Notes under the pieces: model-generated
Database searches by the model: none
Seen by the model: the letters and a program-made list of their open reading frames with translations, nothing else
Told to the model about the DNA's origin: nothing
Program-made: the position numbers and the translations under genes
NCBI RefSeq assembly: GCF_029624655.1
Contig: NZ_JARRSA010000040.1
Coordinates: forward strand, 1-33,279
Length of the DNA stretch: 33,279 nt
From: Roseicyclus salinarum
Lineage (GTDB): Bacteria > Pseudomonadota > Alphaproteobacteria > Rhodobacterales > Rhodobacteraceae
Reading direction: 5' to 3'
Shown: positions 22,947-30,470 of the stretch, piece by piece
Layout: each line of letters starts with the position of its first letter
Numbering within the stretch: the stretch's first letter is position 1

Positions 22947-24884
22947 GTGAGACACCTTCTTCTCTCCACCTTCCTTGTCGGGGCGGTTCTGATCGGCTCG
23001 ACCGTTTCCGTTTGCGCCGAGGACGACGCTATGACCCGTTGGACAGATCCCGAAAACCGCTTCGTTCTCGCCTGGCCCGAGGGATGGCATCTCGCCGGGT
23101 CGGGATCCCTTGTGGAACTGACCAGCCCGGAGGGTGACATCGCGCTCTGGTTCGGTCTGTCGGACGCAAGCGACCCGGCGCAGGCGGTCGGTGCCGCATG
23201 GAGCGCCGCTGGCGAGACTGTGCCCGCCCCGCACGCCGTTGTCCCGGCCCCGCCCCGCGATGGGGTCGAGGCGGCGACGGCCTTCGCCTATCCGCCCGAG
23301 GGCGACGTGATCCGGCAGGCAATCGTCGAGAGCCGCGGCGGCCGCCTGCATGTGACACTGATCCGCGGAACGCTGGCCGCGCTCGAGCGGCGTGGCGCGC
23401 AGGTGAACATCGCCGTGACGGGGTTCCAGCCTGCCGATGCGGCGACTGTCGATCTCGCCGGTATCGCGTCCGATGACCTCGATGCGGCGGATCTGGATGC
23501 GCTGGCCGCCTACGTTCAGGAGAACCTGACCCGCTTCGACGTTCCGGGTGCCGTCGTCGCCGTGGTGCAGGGCGGCGAGGTGCGCATGCTTCGGGGTTTC
23601 GGCGTCCGCGCCGTCGGGACAAGCGATGCGGTGACAGCGGACACCCGGATGATGATCGGTTCGGTCGGCAAGTCGATGACGACGCTGCTGATGGCCCGGC
23701 TGGTGGAAGAGGGGCGCCTGTCCTGGGACCAACCGGTGCAGAGTGTCCTGCCGGGCTTTGCCGTCGCCGATCCGGAGCTGTCCGAGACGATCACCGTCCA
23801 GAACCTCGTCTGCGCCTGCTCGGGCGTGCCGCGCCGCGACATGGAATTCCTGTTCAACGCGGACAGCCTCGATGCCGAGACGGTGATCGGCTCTCTGGCC
23901 GGGTTCGAGTTCTTCACCGGGTTCGGCGAGGCCTTCCAGTATTCCAACCAGCTGGTCGCGACGGGCGGCTGGGTCGCAGCAGCGGCCAACGGGGCCGAAT
24001 GGGGCGCGCTCGATGCCGGCTACGCGCGGGTTCTGGACGAGCGCCTGTTCGCCCCGCTCGGCATGACTCGCTCGACGCTCGACTTCGCCGCGGTCTTGGC
24101 CGACCCCGACACGGCCCGTCCCCACGCCCCTCATGGCTCGGGCGCACGGGCCGCGCTTCCCGTGGAAACCGAAGCCGCGCTGCTGCCGGTCGCCCCTGCT
24201 GGCGCTCACTGGTCTACCGGAGCCGACATGGCGCGCTACCTCCAAGCCTTGCTGGCCATCGGCGGTGAGAACGGCATCGTCTTCCCTGAGAGCCTCGCCC
24301 ATCTGACCGCGCCGCAGGTGCCGGTCAGCGCGACCATGTCCTACGGCCTCGGCTGGTTCGTCGAGGACTGGAAGGGCCAGCATCTGATCCACCACGGCGG
24401 CAATACCTTCGGCTTTACGAGCGAGGTGGCTTTCCTGCCCGAGTCGGGGGCCGGCATCGTTATCCTCACCAACGCGGGCCGGGCGAACGACTTCGTCCAG
24501 GCGGTCCGCGCGCGGTTCCTCGAGGTCCTGTTCGACCTGCCTGAAACCCACCATGCCGGCGCCCTGATTGCCCGGGCCGAGGCCGACCGCCGTGCCGCGG
24601 ACTGGGCCGGCGCGCAGACGATCCCGCCCGAGGTGGCCAGTGCCGCCGTGGGACGGTATCGGTCGAGTGTCCTGGGCGAGGTGGCCCTGCGGCGCGAGGG
24701 CGACCGGCTGATCTTCGACATCGGGGAGATGGCGGGCGAGGTTCGCGTTGACCCCGCAAGACCCGAACGCTGGATCGTCTGGGAAGGGCCGCTTTTCACC
24801 ATGCCGCTCGCTTTCGATCCGGCGACACGGTCGCTGATCTTCGGCGAAGGCGCTGCGCAATACGTGTTCGAGGTGGTGCAATGA
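22947..24884 (+). CDS. Large exported serine hydrolase, beta-lactamase-fold
   Basis: A 645-aa exported enzyme. The N-terminal signal peptide MRHLLLSTFLVGAVLIGST ends near VCAEDD. A roughly 160-residue N-terminal domain without a family I can name (starting RWTDPENRFVLAWPEGWHL) precedes the catalytic domain. The catalytic motifs are SVGK (Ser239, Lys242), YSN (Tyr332, Asn334) and HGG (483-485), all canonical for class C beta-lactamase-like enzymes. A C-terminal domain of about 90 residues (GRYRSSVLGEVALRREGDRL) looks like the DUF3471-type lipocalin-like domain. GTG 22947 is chosen for its signal peptide. The stop overlaps the next gene's start (ATGA), pairing it with an SH3-repeat protein. The substrate is unknown. 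Confidence 0.88.
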   Translation: MRHLLLSTFLVGAVLIGSTVSVCAEDDAMTRWTDPENRFVLAWPEGWHLAGSGSLVELTSPEGDIALWFGLSDASDPAQAVGAAWSAAGETVPAPHAVVPAPPRDGVEAATAFAYPPEGDVIRQAIVESRGGRLHVTLIRGTLAALERRGAQVNIAVTGFQPADAATVDLAGIASDDLDAADLDALAAYVQENLTRFDVPGAVVAVVQGGEVRMLRGFGVRAVGTSDAVTADTRMMIGSVGKSMTTLLMARLVEEGRLSWDQPVQSVLPGFAVADPELSETITVQNLVCACSGVPRRDMEFLFNADSLDAETVIGSLAGFEFFTGFGEAFQYSNQLVATGGWVAAAANGAEWGALDAGYARVLDERLFAPLGMTRSTLDFAAVLADPDTARPHAPHGSGARAALPVETEAALLPVAPAGAHWSTGADMARYLQALLAIGGENGIVFPESLAHLTAPQVPVSATMSYGLGWFVEDWKGQHLIHHGGNTFGFTSEVAFLPESGAGIVILTNAGRANDFVQAVRARFLEVLFDLPETHHAGALIARAEADRRAADWAGAQTIPPEVASAAVGRYRSSVLGEVALRREGDRLIFDIGEMAGEVRVDPARPERWIVWEGPLFTMPLAFDPATRSLIFGEGAAQYVFEVVQ

Positions 24885-25399
24885 TGTCTGCCAAAGGTGT
24901 CCTCCTGATGCTCGCGGCTCTCGCGCCAATGGCACTCTTTGGCTCGACCGGTCACGCAGCGGCCGAACCGGTCCGCCCGGGCGCCGAGCATTGCGTCGTC
25001 AACGTCTCGCCCGACGATCTGCTGAACCTGCGCGTCGGTCCCGCAACCGGCCAGCGTGTCGTGACCCGCTTGCCCTATGCGACCTGCGGACTGACCGTAA
25101 CCGCAGCGTGCCGCGGCAACTGGTGCCCGGTCGAGGACGGCCACCATGCCGGCTGGGTGCACCGCCGCTACATCGCGGCGGTGTCGCACCCGACGCACTG
25201 CCTCAGCCCGCTCACGCAGCCGCAAGTCGTGGCACTGCGGGCGTGGCCCTCAGATGGCTCGCGCATGCTGGCACGCCTCGTTCCGCAAAGCTGCGGCATC
25301 GCCCTTCTGCCATATCAGGTAGAAGGCTGGCAGAAGATCCGCCAGGGCGGATGGGAAGGCTGGGTCCGGCTGTCGGATTTCGTCCTTGTCGATGGATGA
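24881..25399 (+). CDS. Exported protein with two bacterial SH3-like repeats
   Basis: A 172-aa exported protein. The signal peptide is MMSAKGVLLMLAALAPMALFG with cleavage near HAAAEP. Two SH3b-like repeats follow: 38-100 (LLNLRVGPATGQRVVTRLPYATCGLTV... WCPVEDGHHAGWVHRRYI) and 107-170 (VVALRAWPSDGSRMLARLVPQSCGIAL... GGWEGWVRLSDFV). Six cysteines (38, 69, 77, 82, 107, 138) suggest disulfides in the periplasm; the second repeat has only two of them. SH3b domains bind peptidoglycan peptides or other cell-envelope ligands. It is coupled by a 4-nt overlap to the large serine hydrolase and may localise or modulate it (inference). Confidence 0.87.
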   Translation: MMSAKGVLLMLAALAPMALFGSTGHAAAEPVRPGAEHCVVNVSPDDLLNLRVGPATGQRVVTRLPYATCGLTVTAACRGNWCPVEDGHHAGWVHRRYIAAVSHPTHCLSPLTQPQVVALRAWPSDGSRMLARLVPQSCGIALLPYQVEGWQKIRQGGWEGWVRLSDFVLVDG

Positions 25400-25589
25400 A
25401 GCCATGAAGTCCGCAAGAACGGCTCGAGTGGGTCTCGGCCGTCCCGCCGCGCGCAACTTAATCCAACGACCCTGCAAACCAGGGGGATCACGAAAAGTCG
25501 CACCGGGATTGCGCGCAGAATGATCTAGTCGATTCCTCTCCGTAACCCGGTCGCGACCTCAATCGAAATCATAGCCACAAGAACGCCCC

Positions 25590-25609
25590 GCACGGGCGCG
25601 TGCCCGCGC
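25590..25609. terminator. GC-rich hairpin between convergent genes
   Basis: GCACGGGC and GCCCGCGC pair at 7 of 8 positions around a GCGT loop, in the 238-nt gap between the SH3 gene and the convergent GNAT gene. There is no strong T-run, so bidirectional termination is only a possibility. No gene is seen in 25400-25637. Confidence 0.35.
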
Positions 25610-25637
25610 GGTCACGATGTTTCTTCTGCTGTGCCCT

Positions 25638-26456
25638 TTACTGGCAATCGGGCTTCAGATTGCGCCGAAGGACCGTCTCCGTGAAGCCGCAGCGCAAGAT
25701 ATTGCGATAGGAATGCTGCGGGTCTCCCGGGGCGGGGGCACCCGTGCAGGTGTGGACACGGGGGATGCCGAGCGCATCGGCTGTCGCAAGGCGGTGGCGC
25801 AGAAGCGCCCGCTGGATGCCCCGGCCGCGGAAGGCCGGGGCGGTGGCGCCCCAGTCGCACCAGCCGATGCCGCCCGAGACGAACAGCGCGCCGGTGCCAG
25901 CGACTACGCCGTCGATCCGGGCGACGAAAATCTGCCAGCGCGCGTCCAGGCACAGGCGCGCGATCCAGCCCTCGGCGACCGGGCCGAGGTCGAAGGCGGC
26001 GCAGACGATCCGCGCGACGGCCTCGGCGGTCGGACCGGGGGCGACCCGCGCAATGTCGATCGCGGGGGCATCCGGCAGCGGGGCGCCACGCATGCGCAGG
26101 AACTTCTGCCACGGGCGGGCCTCCGTGAAGTCCGTCGGCACGGCGGTGCCGCCGTCCTTCGGGACGTGCAGGAAGAACCGTGCGACGCTCGCCCTGCGAT
26201 AAGGTTCGGCTGCTGCGGAGACCTCTGCGCCCTCGCACAGGAAGGCACGGTTTACCACTATGGCGGAGGCGGGGAGCGCGCCGGCGACCGACGCCACGGA
26301 CCCGGCTGTCTCGTGCCAGTCGAGCCGCAGGTCGCGGCGCTGGTCGGGCGTCGCGGCCTCGTGCAGGCTCCGGAGCGCCAGCCGCTCGATGGCCTCGCCC
26401 TCGGTCAGGAGATCGGCGTCGAGATGGGCGGGTGAAAGGGAGGAATGGCAGGTCAT
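25638..26456 (-). CDS. GNAT-family N-acetyltransferase with N-terminal extension
   Basis: A 272-aa protein. The C-terminal half is a GNAT domain: IARVAPGPTAEAVARIVCAAF, WQIFVARIDGVVAGTGALFV, then WGATAPAFRGRGIQRALLRHR (motif A around 209-218) and SYRNILRCGF with Tyr250. The N-terminal about 130 residues contain DLLTEGEAIERLALRSL and ARFFLHVPKDGG; this could be a degenerate second GNAT fold. ATG 26456 is chosen because it forms a 4-nt ATGA overlap with the stop of the TPR gene. The acceptor substrate is unknown. Coupling to a TPR protein suggests the two work together. Confidence 0.88.
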   Translation of the reverse strand: MTCHSSLSPAHLDADLLTEGEAIERLALRSLHEAATPDQRRDLRLDWHETAGSVASVAGALPASAIVVNRAFLCEGAEVSAAAEPYRRASVARFFLHVPKDGGTAVPTDFTEARPWQKFLRMRGAPLPDAPAIDIARVAPGPTAEAVARIVCAAFDLGPVAEGWIARLCLDARWQIFVARIDGVVAGTGALFVSGGIGWCDWGATAPAFRGRGIQRALLRHRLATADALGIPRVHTCTGAPAPGDPQHSYRNILRCGFTETVLRRNLKPDCQ

Positions 26457-27766
26457 GCGGCGATCCTCTTGATGCACAGACGGTCACGGAAGGCAAGGTT
26501 CACCGGGCTGTGCGGGCGCAGCGCGCGCCGTTCGGCCACCAGCGCGTCGGCCATGTCGGAGAGTCCCCCGCGGAGCGCGGCCTCGGTCAGCGTCCAGTCG
26601 ATCACGTCCCGCTGGGCGTGGCTTCCACCAAAGACGTTGACGATGTGTCGCGCCGACCAGAGCCGCTCGGCCGCGCTGGCATGGTCGCCCCGGCGGAAGG
26701 CGCGGAAGCCTTCGATTAGCGGCCGGCCTGTCCGGAGAACCCAGTCCGCGGTCTCGCTGCCATTCGCAGAGGCCATCCGGGCAAGCAGCCGCTCGACCTC
26801 GGCCTCACGCCCGGCGCCCAAATGGGACATTGCGGCGTGTAGATCGTTGAAAGGGTAGAGTTGACCGTCCGACAGCGCCTCCCAGCGGGTGGATAATGCG
26901 CCGAACCGGTCGCCGACATCCACACCCATGAGGTCGAGCCGCCACAGAAGCGCCGACGCATCGACGAGGTCCATAGCGGCGCCGCCTTGTTGGATCGGAC
27001 CGTCATATAGCGCCAGTGCCGCCTGCGGCTCGCCCAGTTCGATGTGGCAGAGCGCCCGGTGCCACCAGTTGTGGACCTTCAGGAAGTTGCTCTCTTGCGC
27101 CCAATGCGCCTCCCGCGACGTGATCCAGGCGAGTCCATCGGCGGCTCTTCCCTCCATTTCCATCACATGGGCCACCGCATGATGCGCCCAGCAATCGCTC
27201 GGGTTCGCCTCGACGGCTGCACGGCCGATCTCTTCGGCCCGGGCGTAGGCGCCGGTCTCCTCCAGCCCGAAGGCGTGCATCCCGAGCACGAGGGAGTGGC
27301 CCGGCACCCTGTCCCAATGCGGCAGTGCGCGGGCGATCCTGTCGCGCAATGTGCGCGCGTCGGCCCGCAGGAAGTCGAGCAAGTGCCCGGCCTGCAGCGC
27401 GATCAGATCGCGGGGGAAGCGCAGCGAATGGTGCTCCATCGCGCGGGCGGCCTCGGTCCAGTTGCCGGCAAGCGCGGCCTGCAGCCCGGCGAGGTGCCCT
27501 GCCGTGCGGTCGTCGGCGGCGAGATGGGCGACCTCGGCCAGCGACGCGCGGGCGGCGGCGGCGGCCTCGGGTTCGGTGGCCAGCGTGAAGCACCAGGCGC
27601 GGGCGAGATGGATCATCAGGCAGTCCGGCGCCTCGGCGGCGGCGGCGTCGAACAGGCTGACCGGGTCACCGGAATAGGTGGCGAAGGCCTCGCAGCCGGC
27701 GTCGAACAGGTCGCGTGCCGCGGGCGTGGCCCCGGCGAGCGGATTGGATTGTGCATCGTGTATCAT
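26453..27766 (-). CDS. TTC38-like tetratricopeptide-repeat protein
   Basis: A 437-aa soluble helical repeat protein. The TTC38-like landmarks are VLGMHAFGLEETGAYARAEEIGRAAVEANPSDCWAHHAVAHVMEMEGR and FLKVHNWWHRALCHIELG, here at roughly 160-260, with the typical His-rich central repeats. FNDLHAAMSHLGAG and HIVNVFGGSHAQRDVIDWTL follow later. The family is conserved from bacteria to animals with no known biochemical role. The start ATG has CGGAG upstream. It leads a two-gene operon, with the GNAT gene coupled by a 4-nt overlap, and is divergent from a TetR gene across 212 nt (27767-27978) in which I see no clear dyad. Confidence 0.88.
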   Translation of the reverse strand: MIHDAQSNPLAGATPAARDLFDAGCEAFATYSGDPVSLFDAAAAEAPDCLMIHLARAWCFTLATEPEAAAAARASLAEVAHLAADDRTAGHLAGLQAALAGNWTEAARAMEHHSLRFPRDLIALQAGHLLDFLRADARTLRDRIARALPHWDRVPGHSLVLGMHAFGLEETGAYARAEEIGRAAVEANPSDCWAHHAVAHVMEMEGRAADGLAWITSREAHWAQESNFLKVHNWWHRALCHIELGEPQAALALYDGPIQQGGAAMDLVDASALLWRLDLMGVDVGDRFGALSTRWEALSDGQLYPFNDLHAAMSHLGAGREAEVERLLARMASANGSETADWVLRTGRPLIEGFRAFRRGDHASAAERLWSARHIVNVFGGSHAQRDVIDWTLTEAALRGGLSDMADALVAERRALRPHSPVNLAFRDRLCIKRIAA

Positions 27767-27978
27767 GCTTGGCTCCGAAAAGGGGATAGGGGCCTTCTGG
27801 GCCCGATCGGCGATGGATGTGCCTGATCGGGAGCTTGCACTCTACTGGTGGCATGGTCAGGTTTGCCCCAATTCCGATTTCCCCAATCAGTTCAGGGTGC
27901 TATCGTTTACTGGATGGGGCCGCGTTCACGGGCCTCGACCCCGCACGCATCTGAAAACCGACCAGAGGTACAGTTTCG

Positions 27979-28614
27979 ATGACCGGCGCACGCATGTCGA
28001 AGGGAGAGGCGACACAGCAACGGCTTCTCGATGCCGCCCAGCGCTCGATCCTCGAGAAGGGCTTCACCGCCACCTCGATCGACGAACTGATCGTCGAATG
28101 CGGTCTGACCAAGGGCGGCTTTTTCTACCACTTCAAGGACAAAAACGATCTCGCGAAGGCGCTCCTGCGCCGATACATCGCCGAGGACGAGGAGGTCTAC
28201 GACCGCATCTTTGACCAAGCGAGGGATCTCGTCGACGACCCTCTGCAGGTGTTCCTGCTGGGCCTGAAACTGCTGGCCGACGTGATGGGCGACATGCCGA
28301 ACGGCCATCCGGGCTGCATGGTTGCGGTCTCAACCTACTACGAGCGGATGTTCGACCGAGAGCTGCGCGAGATCAATACCGAGGCAGCTTTGCAGTGGCG
28401 CCGACGCTTCCGGGGGATGCTGGACGAAATCGGCACCCGATACCGCCCCCGAGAGCCCGTCGACCTCGACGAGCTGGCGGATCTCGTTTCAACCGTGCTG
28501 GAGGGCGGGATCGTGATGGCGAAGGCGCTGCATGACCCGGCCTCGCTGAAGCGTCAGATCCTGACGTTCCGGGCCCTCGTGCAGGCGCTGTTCGTGCCCA
28601 TTCCGGAGGGCTGA
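27979..28614 (+). CDS. TetR-family regulator
   Basis: A 211-aa TetR protein. The HTH spans about 10-58 with RLLDAAQRSILEKGFTATSIDELIVECGLTKGGFFYHF in outline and the hallmark KGGFFYHFKDKNDL. The C-terminal ligand domain includes GHPGCMVAVSTYYERMF and DLADLVSTVLEGGIVMAKAL-like helices, similar to the TetR groups that regulate efflux or oxidoreductase genes. AGAGG stands upstream of the ATG. The divergent TPR-GNAT operon is the likely target, alongside itself. The region that follows (28615-28839) holds no recognisable gene. Confidence 0.92.
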   Translation: MTGARMSKGEATQQRLLDAAQRSILEKGFTATSIDELIVECGLTKGGFFYHFKDKNDLAKALLRRYIAEDEEVYDRIFDQARDLVDDPLQVFLLGLKLLADVMGDMPNGHPGCMVAVSTYYERMFDRELREINTEAALQWRRRFRGMLDEIGTRYRPREPVDLDELADLVSTVLEGGIVMAKALHDPASLKRQILTFRALVQALFVPIPEG

Positions 28615-28839
28615 CGCGAACCCCAGACCCCTCGTGGATTTCTTGACCCGTGCAGCTGACGTGGACGAGCCGAGCAGTGCGGGAAAAGACGGTGAAAGCA
28701 GCTGATACAGTTCGTTGCCAGTCGCGATAGAACCGGACGACCACCCGAAACCTCATTCCCGCCAAATAAAACAATGGCTTAGCCGATGGAGAAGGTTCGA
28801 CCCCGGTCCCGTTTCCTCCCGAGATGCGCCTCCGGTCGA

Positions 28840-28879
28840 TGTACAGAACTGCGCAACGAACGTTAGGCAGGTGTGTACA
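28840..28879. repeat. 40-bp imperfect palindrome at the recombinase start
   Basis: The outer arms TGTACAGAACTGC (28840-28852) and GCAGGTGTGTACA (28867-28879) are inverted copies, matching at 11 of 13 positions. AACG (28855-28858) and CGTT (28861-28864) continue the symmetry toward the centre, giving 15 matches in 20 half-site positions. The right end touches the A of the recombinase ATG and covers its ribosome-binding region. It could be a recombinase binding or crossover site, an autoregulatory operator, or an mRNA hairpin. Confidence 0.55.
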
Positions 28880-29580
28880 TGGTCAGAAATGCTGCCCCAA
28901 ATCCGAAGCTTGTGGCCTACAAGCGGGTCTCGACGGCACGGCAGGGGAAGTCGGGACTGGGGCTCGAGGCGCAGCGGAAGGCCATCGACGCCTACGCCGC
29001 GACCAAGGGCGGCATGATCCTGGCGCGCTTCACCGAGGTGGAGAGCGGTCGCAAGAACGACCGGCCTGAGCTTGAGAAGGCGCTGCAGCTGGCGCGGATC
29101 ACGGGCGCGACCCTGGTCATCGCCAAGCTCGACCGGCTGAGCCGGAACGCGGCCTTCCTGCTCACGCTGCGGGACGCCGGTGTCAGGTTCGTGGCCTGCG
29201 ACATGCAGGAGGCGAACGACCTGACAGTGGGCATCATGGCGCTGGTCGCCCAGCAGGAGCGGGAGGCGATCTCGCGGCGAACGAAGGAGGCGCTGGCAGC
29301 CGCAAAGGCCCGCGGGGTGAAGCTGGGCAACCCGAACGGAGCAGCAGCGCTCAGACGGGCAGGGAAGGGCGGGGCCGCGTTGCACGAGACCGTTCGCCAG
29401 AATGCCGACGAGCATGCGGCTGCGTTGGGGCCCGTGGTCGAGGCGCTTAGGGCGGAGGGCCATACCACGTTGCGAGGCATAGCTGATGTGCTCAACGCCC
29501 GGGGCATGATGACAAGGCGGGGCGGCCGGTGGCATGTGTCGAACGTCAGGAACCTGCGAGCGAGGTTGACGGTCTCGTGA
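28879..29580 (+). CDS. Small serine recombinase (resolvase/invertase family)
   Basis: A 233-aa serine recombinase. The catalytic N-terminal domain has YKRVSTARQGKSGLGLEAQ (nucleophile Ser18, Arg16), EVESGRKNDRPELEKAL and the conserved AKLDRLSRNAAFL. The long E-helix region is IMALVAQQEREAISRRTKEALAAAKARG. A C-terminal DNA-binding segment (about 185-230) reads TTLRGIADVLNARGMMTRRGGRWHVSNVRNLRARL in outline. The length fits small resolvases and invertases rather than large integrases. ATG 28879 follows GGCAGG; GTG 28873 is an alternative. No transposon partner gene is adjacent. The large palindrome ending at its start codon may be its target or operator. Confidence 0.9.
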   Translation: MVRNAAPNPKLVAYKRVSTARQGKSGLGLEAQRKAIDAYAATKGGMILARFTEVESGRKNDRPELEKALQLARITGATLVIAKLDRLSRNAAFLLTLRDAGVRFVACDMQEANDLTVGIMALVAQQEREAISRRTKEALAAAKARGVKLGNPNGAAALRRAGKGGAALHETVRQNADEHAAALGPVVEALRAEGHTTLRGIADVLNARGMMTRRGGRWHVSNVRNLRARLTVS

Positions 29581-29623
29581 GCCCCTGTAGCGGACGTGCG
29601 GGCAGCACGCAGCGAATGGCAAG

Positions 29624-29649
29624 AAGGAGCCCGAAGTGTCCGTCTCCTT
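29624..29649. terminator. Hairpin between convergent recombinase and WYL genes
   Basis: AAGGAG (29624-29629) and CTCCTT (29644-29649) pair around a 14-nt loop; an alternative stem AGTGTC/GACACT (29635-29640, 29655-29660) is also possible. It lies in the 87-nt convergent gap. It is a weak candidate bidirectional terminator without a T-run. Confidence 0.3.
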
Positions 29650-29667
29650 TCTGAGACACTACGACCG

Positions 29668-30381
29668 CTAGGCATATCGAACGGCACGCACGCCGTCGTC
29701 GAAATGGACATGCCTAGAGCGGAACGACGTTCCCTCGATGACCTCGGGCCGGCTGATCCGGTCCATGCGGAAATGGCGGAAATCCCCGCGCGCCGGGTCC
29801 CAGGCGACGAGGTACCACAGCGGCGGCAGGATCAGCATGGCCTGGGGTTCCACCTGCCGCTCGGTTTCGGCACGCTTCGCGTCGCGATAGCGGAACCTCA
29901 TGCACTGCCGCTCCAGAAACGACGTCTCGAACGCGGTTAGCAGGGCGGGGTCCATCTCTCCAAGGTTCGACGTGTCGATCTCGGGGGCCAGGGGGCCGAC
30001 ATAGAGACAGTCCAGAAGGCGGCGCAGATCGCGGAGCCTATCGGGTGGCAAGGCCTTCTCGATCTTGGCGAGCCCTGCATCGGCGACGCCTGAGAAGGGA
30101 AGCGTTCGGGCGGCCCGCATGCTCGACACGCCGATGATGAGAGCGAACACCTCGGCGACCGAGAGCCGCGCCGTTGCCTGCACGGACCCCGGATCGAGGT
30201 ACACCCCGCCACCGCGGCCCTGTTCGGCGTGGATCACGTAGCCCTCGTCGCGCAGGGCCGAGAGGTCCCGCAGGATCGTGCTTCGAGAGGCGCCGACCTC
30301 TCGGACCAACGCGTCGATGGTCGTCGTCCCGGTGCGGCGCAGGGTTCGCACGATGGCGTCTTGGCGACTGCGGCTCTTCAT
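29668..30381 (-). CDS. HTH and WYL-domain transcriptional regulator (YafY type)
   Basis: A 237-aa regulator. The N-terminal DeoR-type HTH (about 5-60) reads RQDAIVRTLRRTGTTTIDALV, EVGASRSTILRDLSAL and the wing EQGRGGGVYLDPG. From about 140 a WYL domain follows: RFRYRDAKRAETERQVEPQAMLILPPLWYLVAWDPARGDFRHFRMDRIS, with the WYL motif as WYLVAWD. WYL domains bind ligands, including nucleic acids and small molecules. It is divergent from an epoxide hydrolase gene 89 nt away, which it probably controls. A weak dyad (TGTCTACC at 30388-30395, AGGTGTCA at 30402-30409) lies between them. Confidence 0.92.
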   Translation of the reverse strand: MKSRSRQDAIVRTLRRTGTTTIDALVREVGASRSTILRDLSALRDEGYVIHAEQGRGGGVYLDPGSVQATARLSVAEVFALIIGVSSMRAARTLPFSGVADAGLAKIEKALPPDRLRDLRRLLDCLYVGPLAPEIDTSNLGEMDPALLTAFETSFLERQCMRFRYRDAKRAETERQVEPQAMLILPPLWYLVAWDPARGDFRHFRMDRISRPEVIEGTSFRSRHVHFDDGVRAVRYA

Positions 30382-30470
30382 GTCGGATGTCTACCACAAA
30401 AAGGTGTCAGATTTTGGATTGTTTTTGGCTTAAGCGGAGGTCGAGGCAATCAAGCAAAGGAGTAGCTGCC

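Noticed and set aside
22806-24935. A 709-codon open frame on the minus strand opposite the large serine hydrolase.
   Set aside because: It shows no family motifs, while the plus strand carries a signal peptide and all catalytic motifs. Long antisense frames are common in high-GC DNA.
28780-28830. GGTTCGACCCC resembles a tRNA T-loop near the recombinase.
   Set aside because: The flanking bases do not pair into a T-arm or acceptor stem, and no anticodon arm is found upstream.
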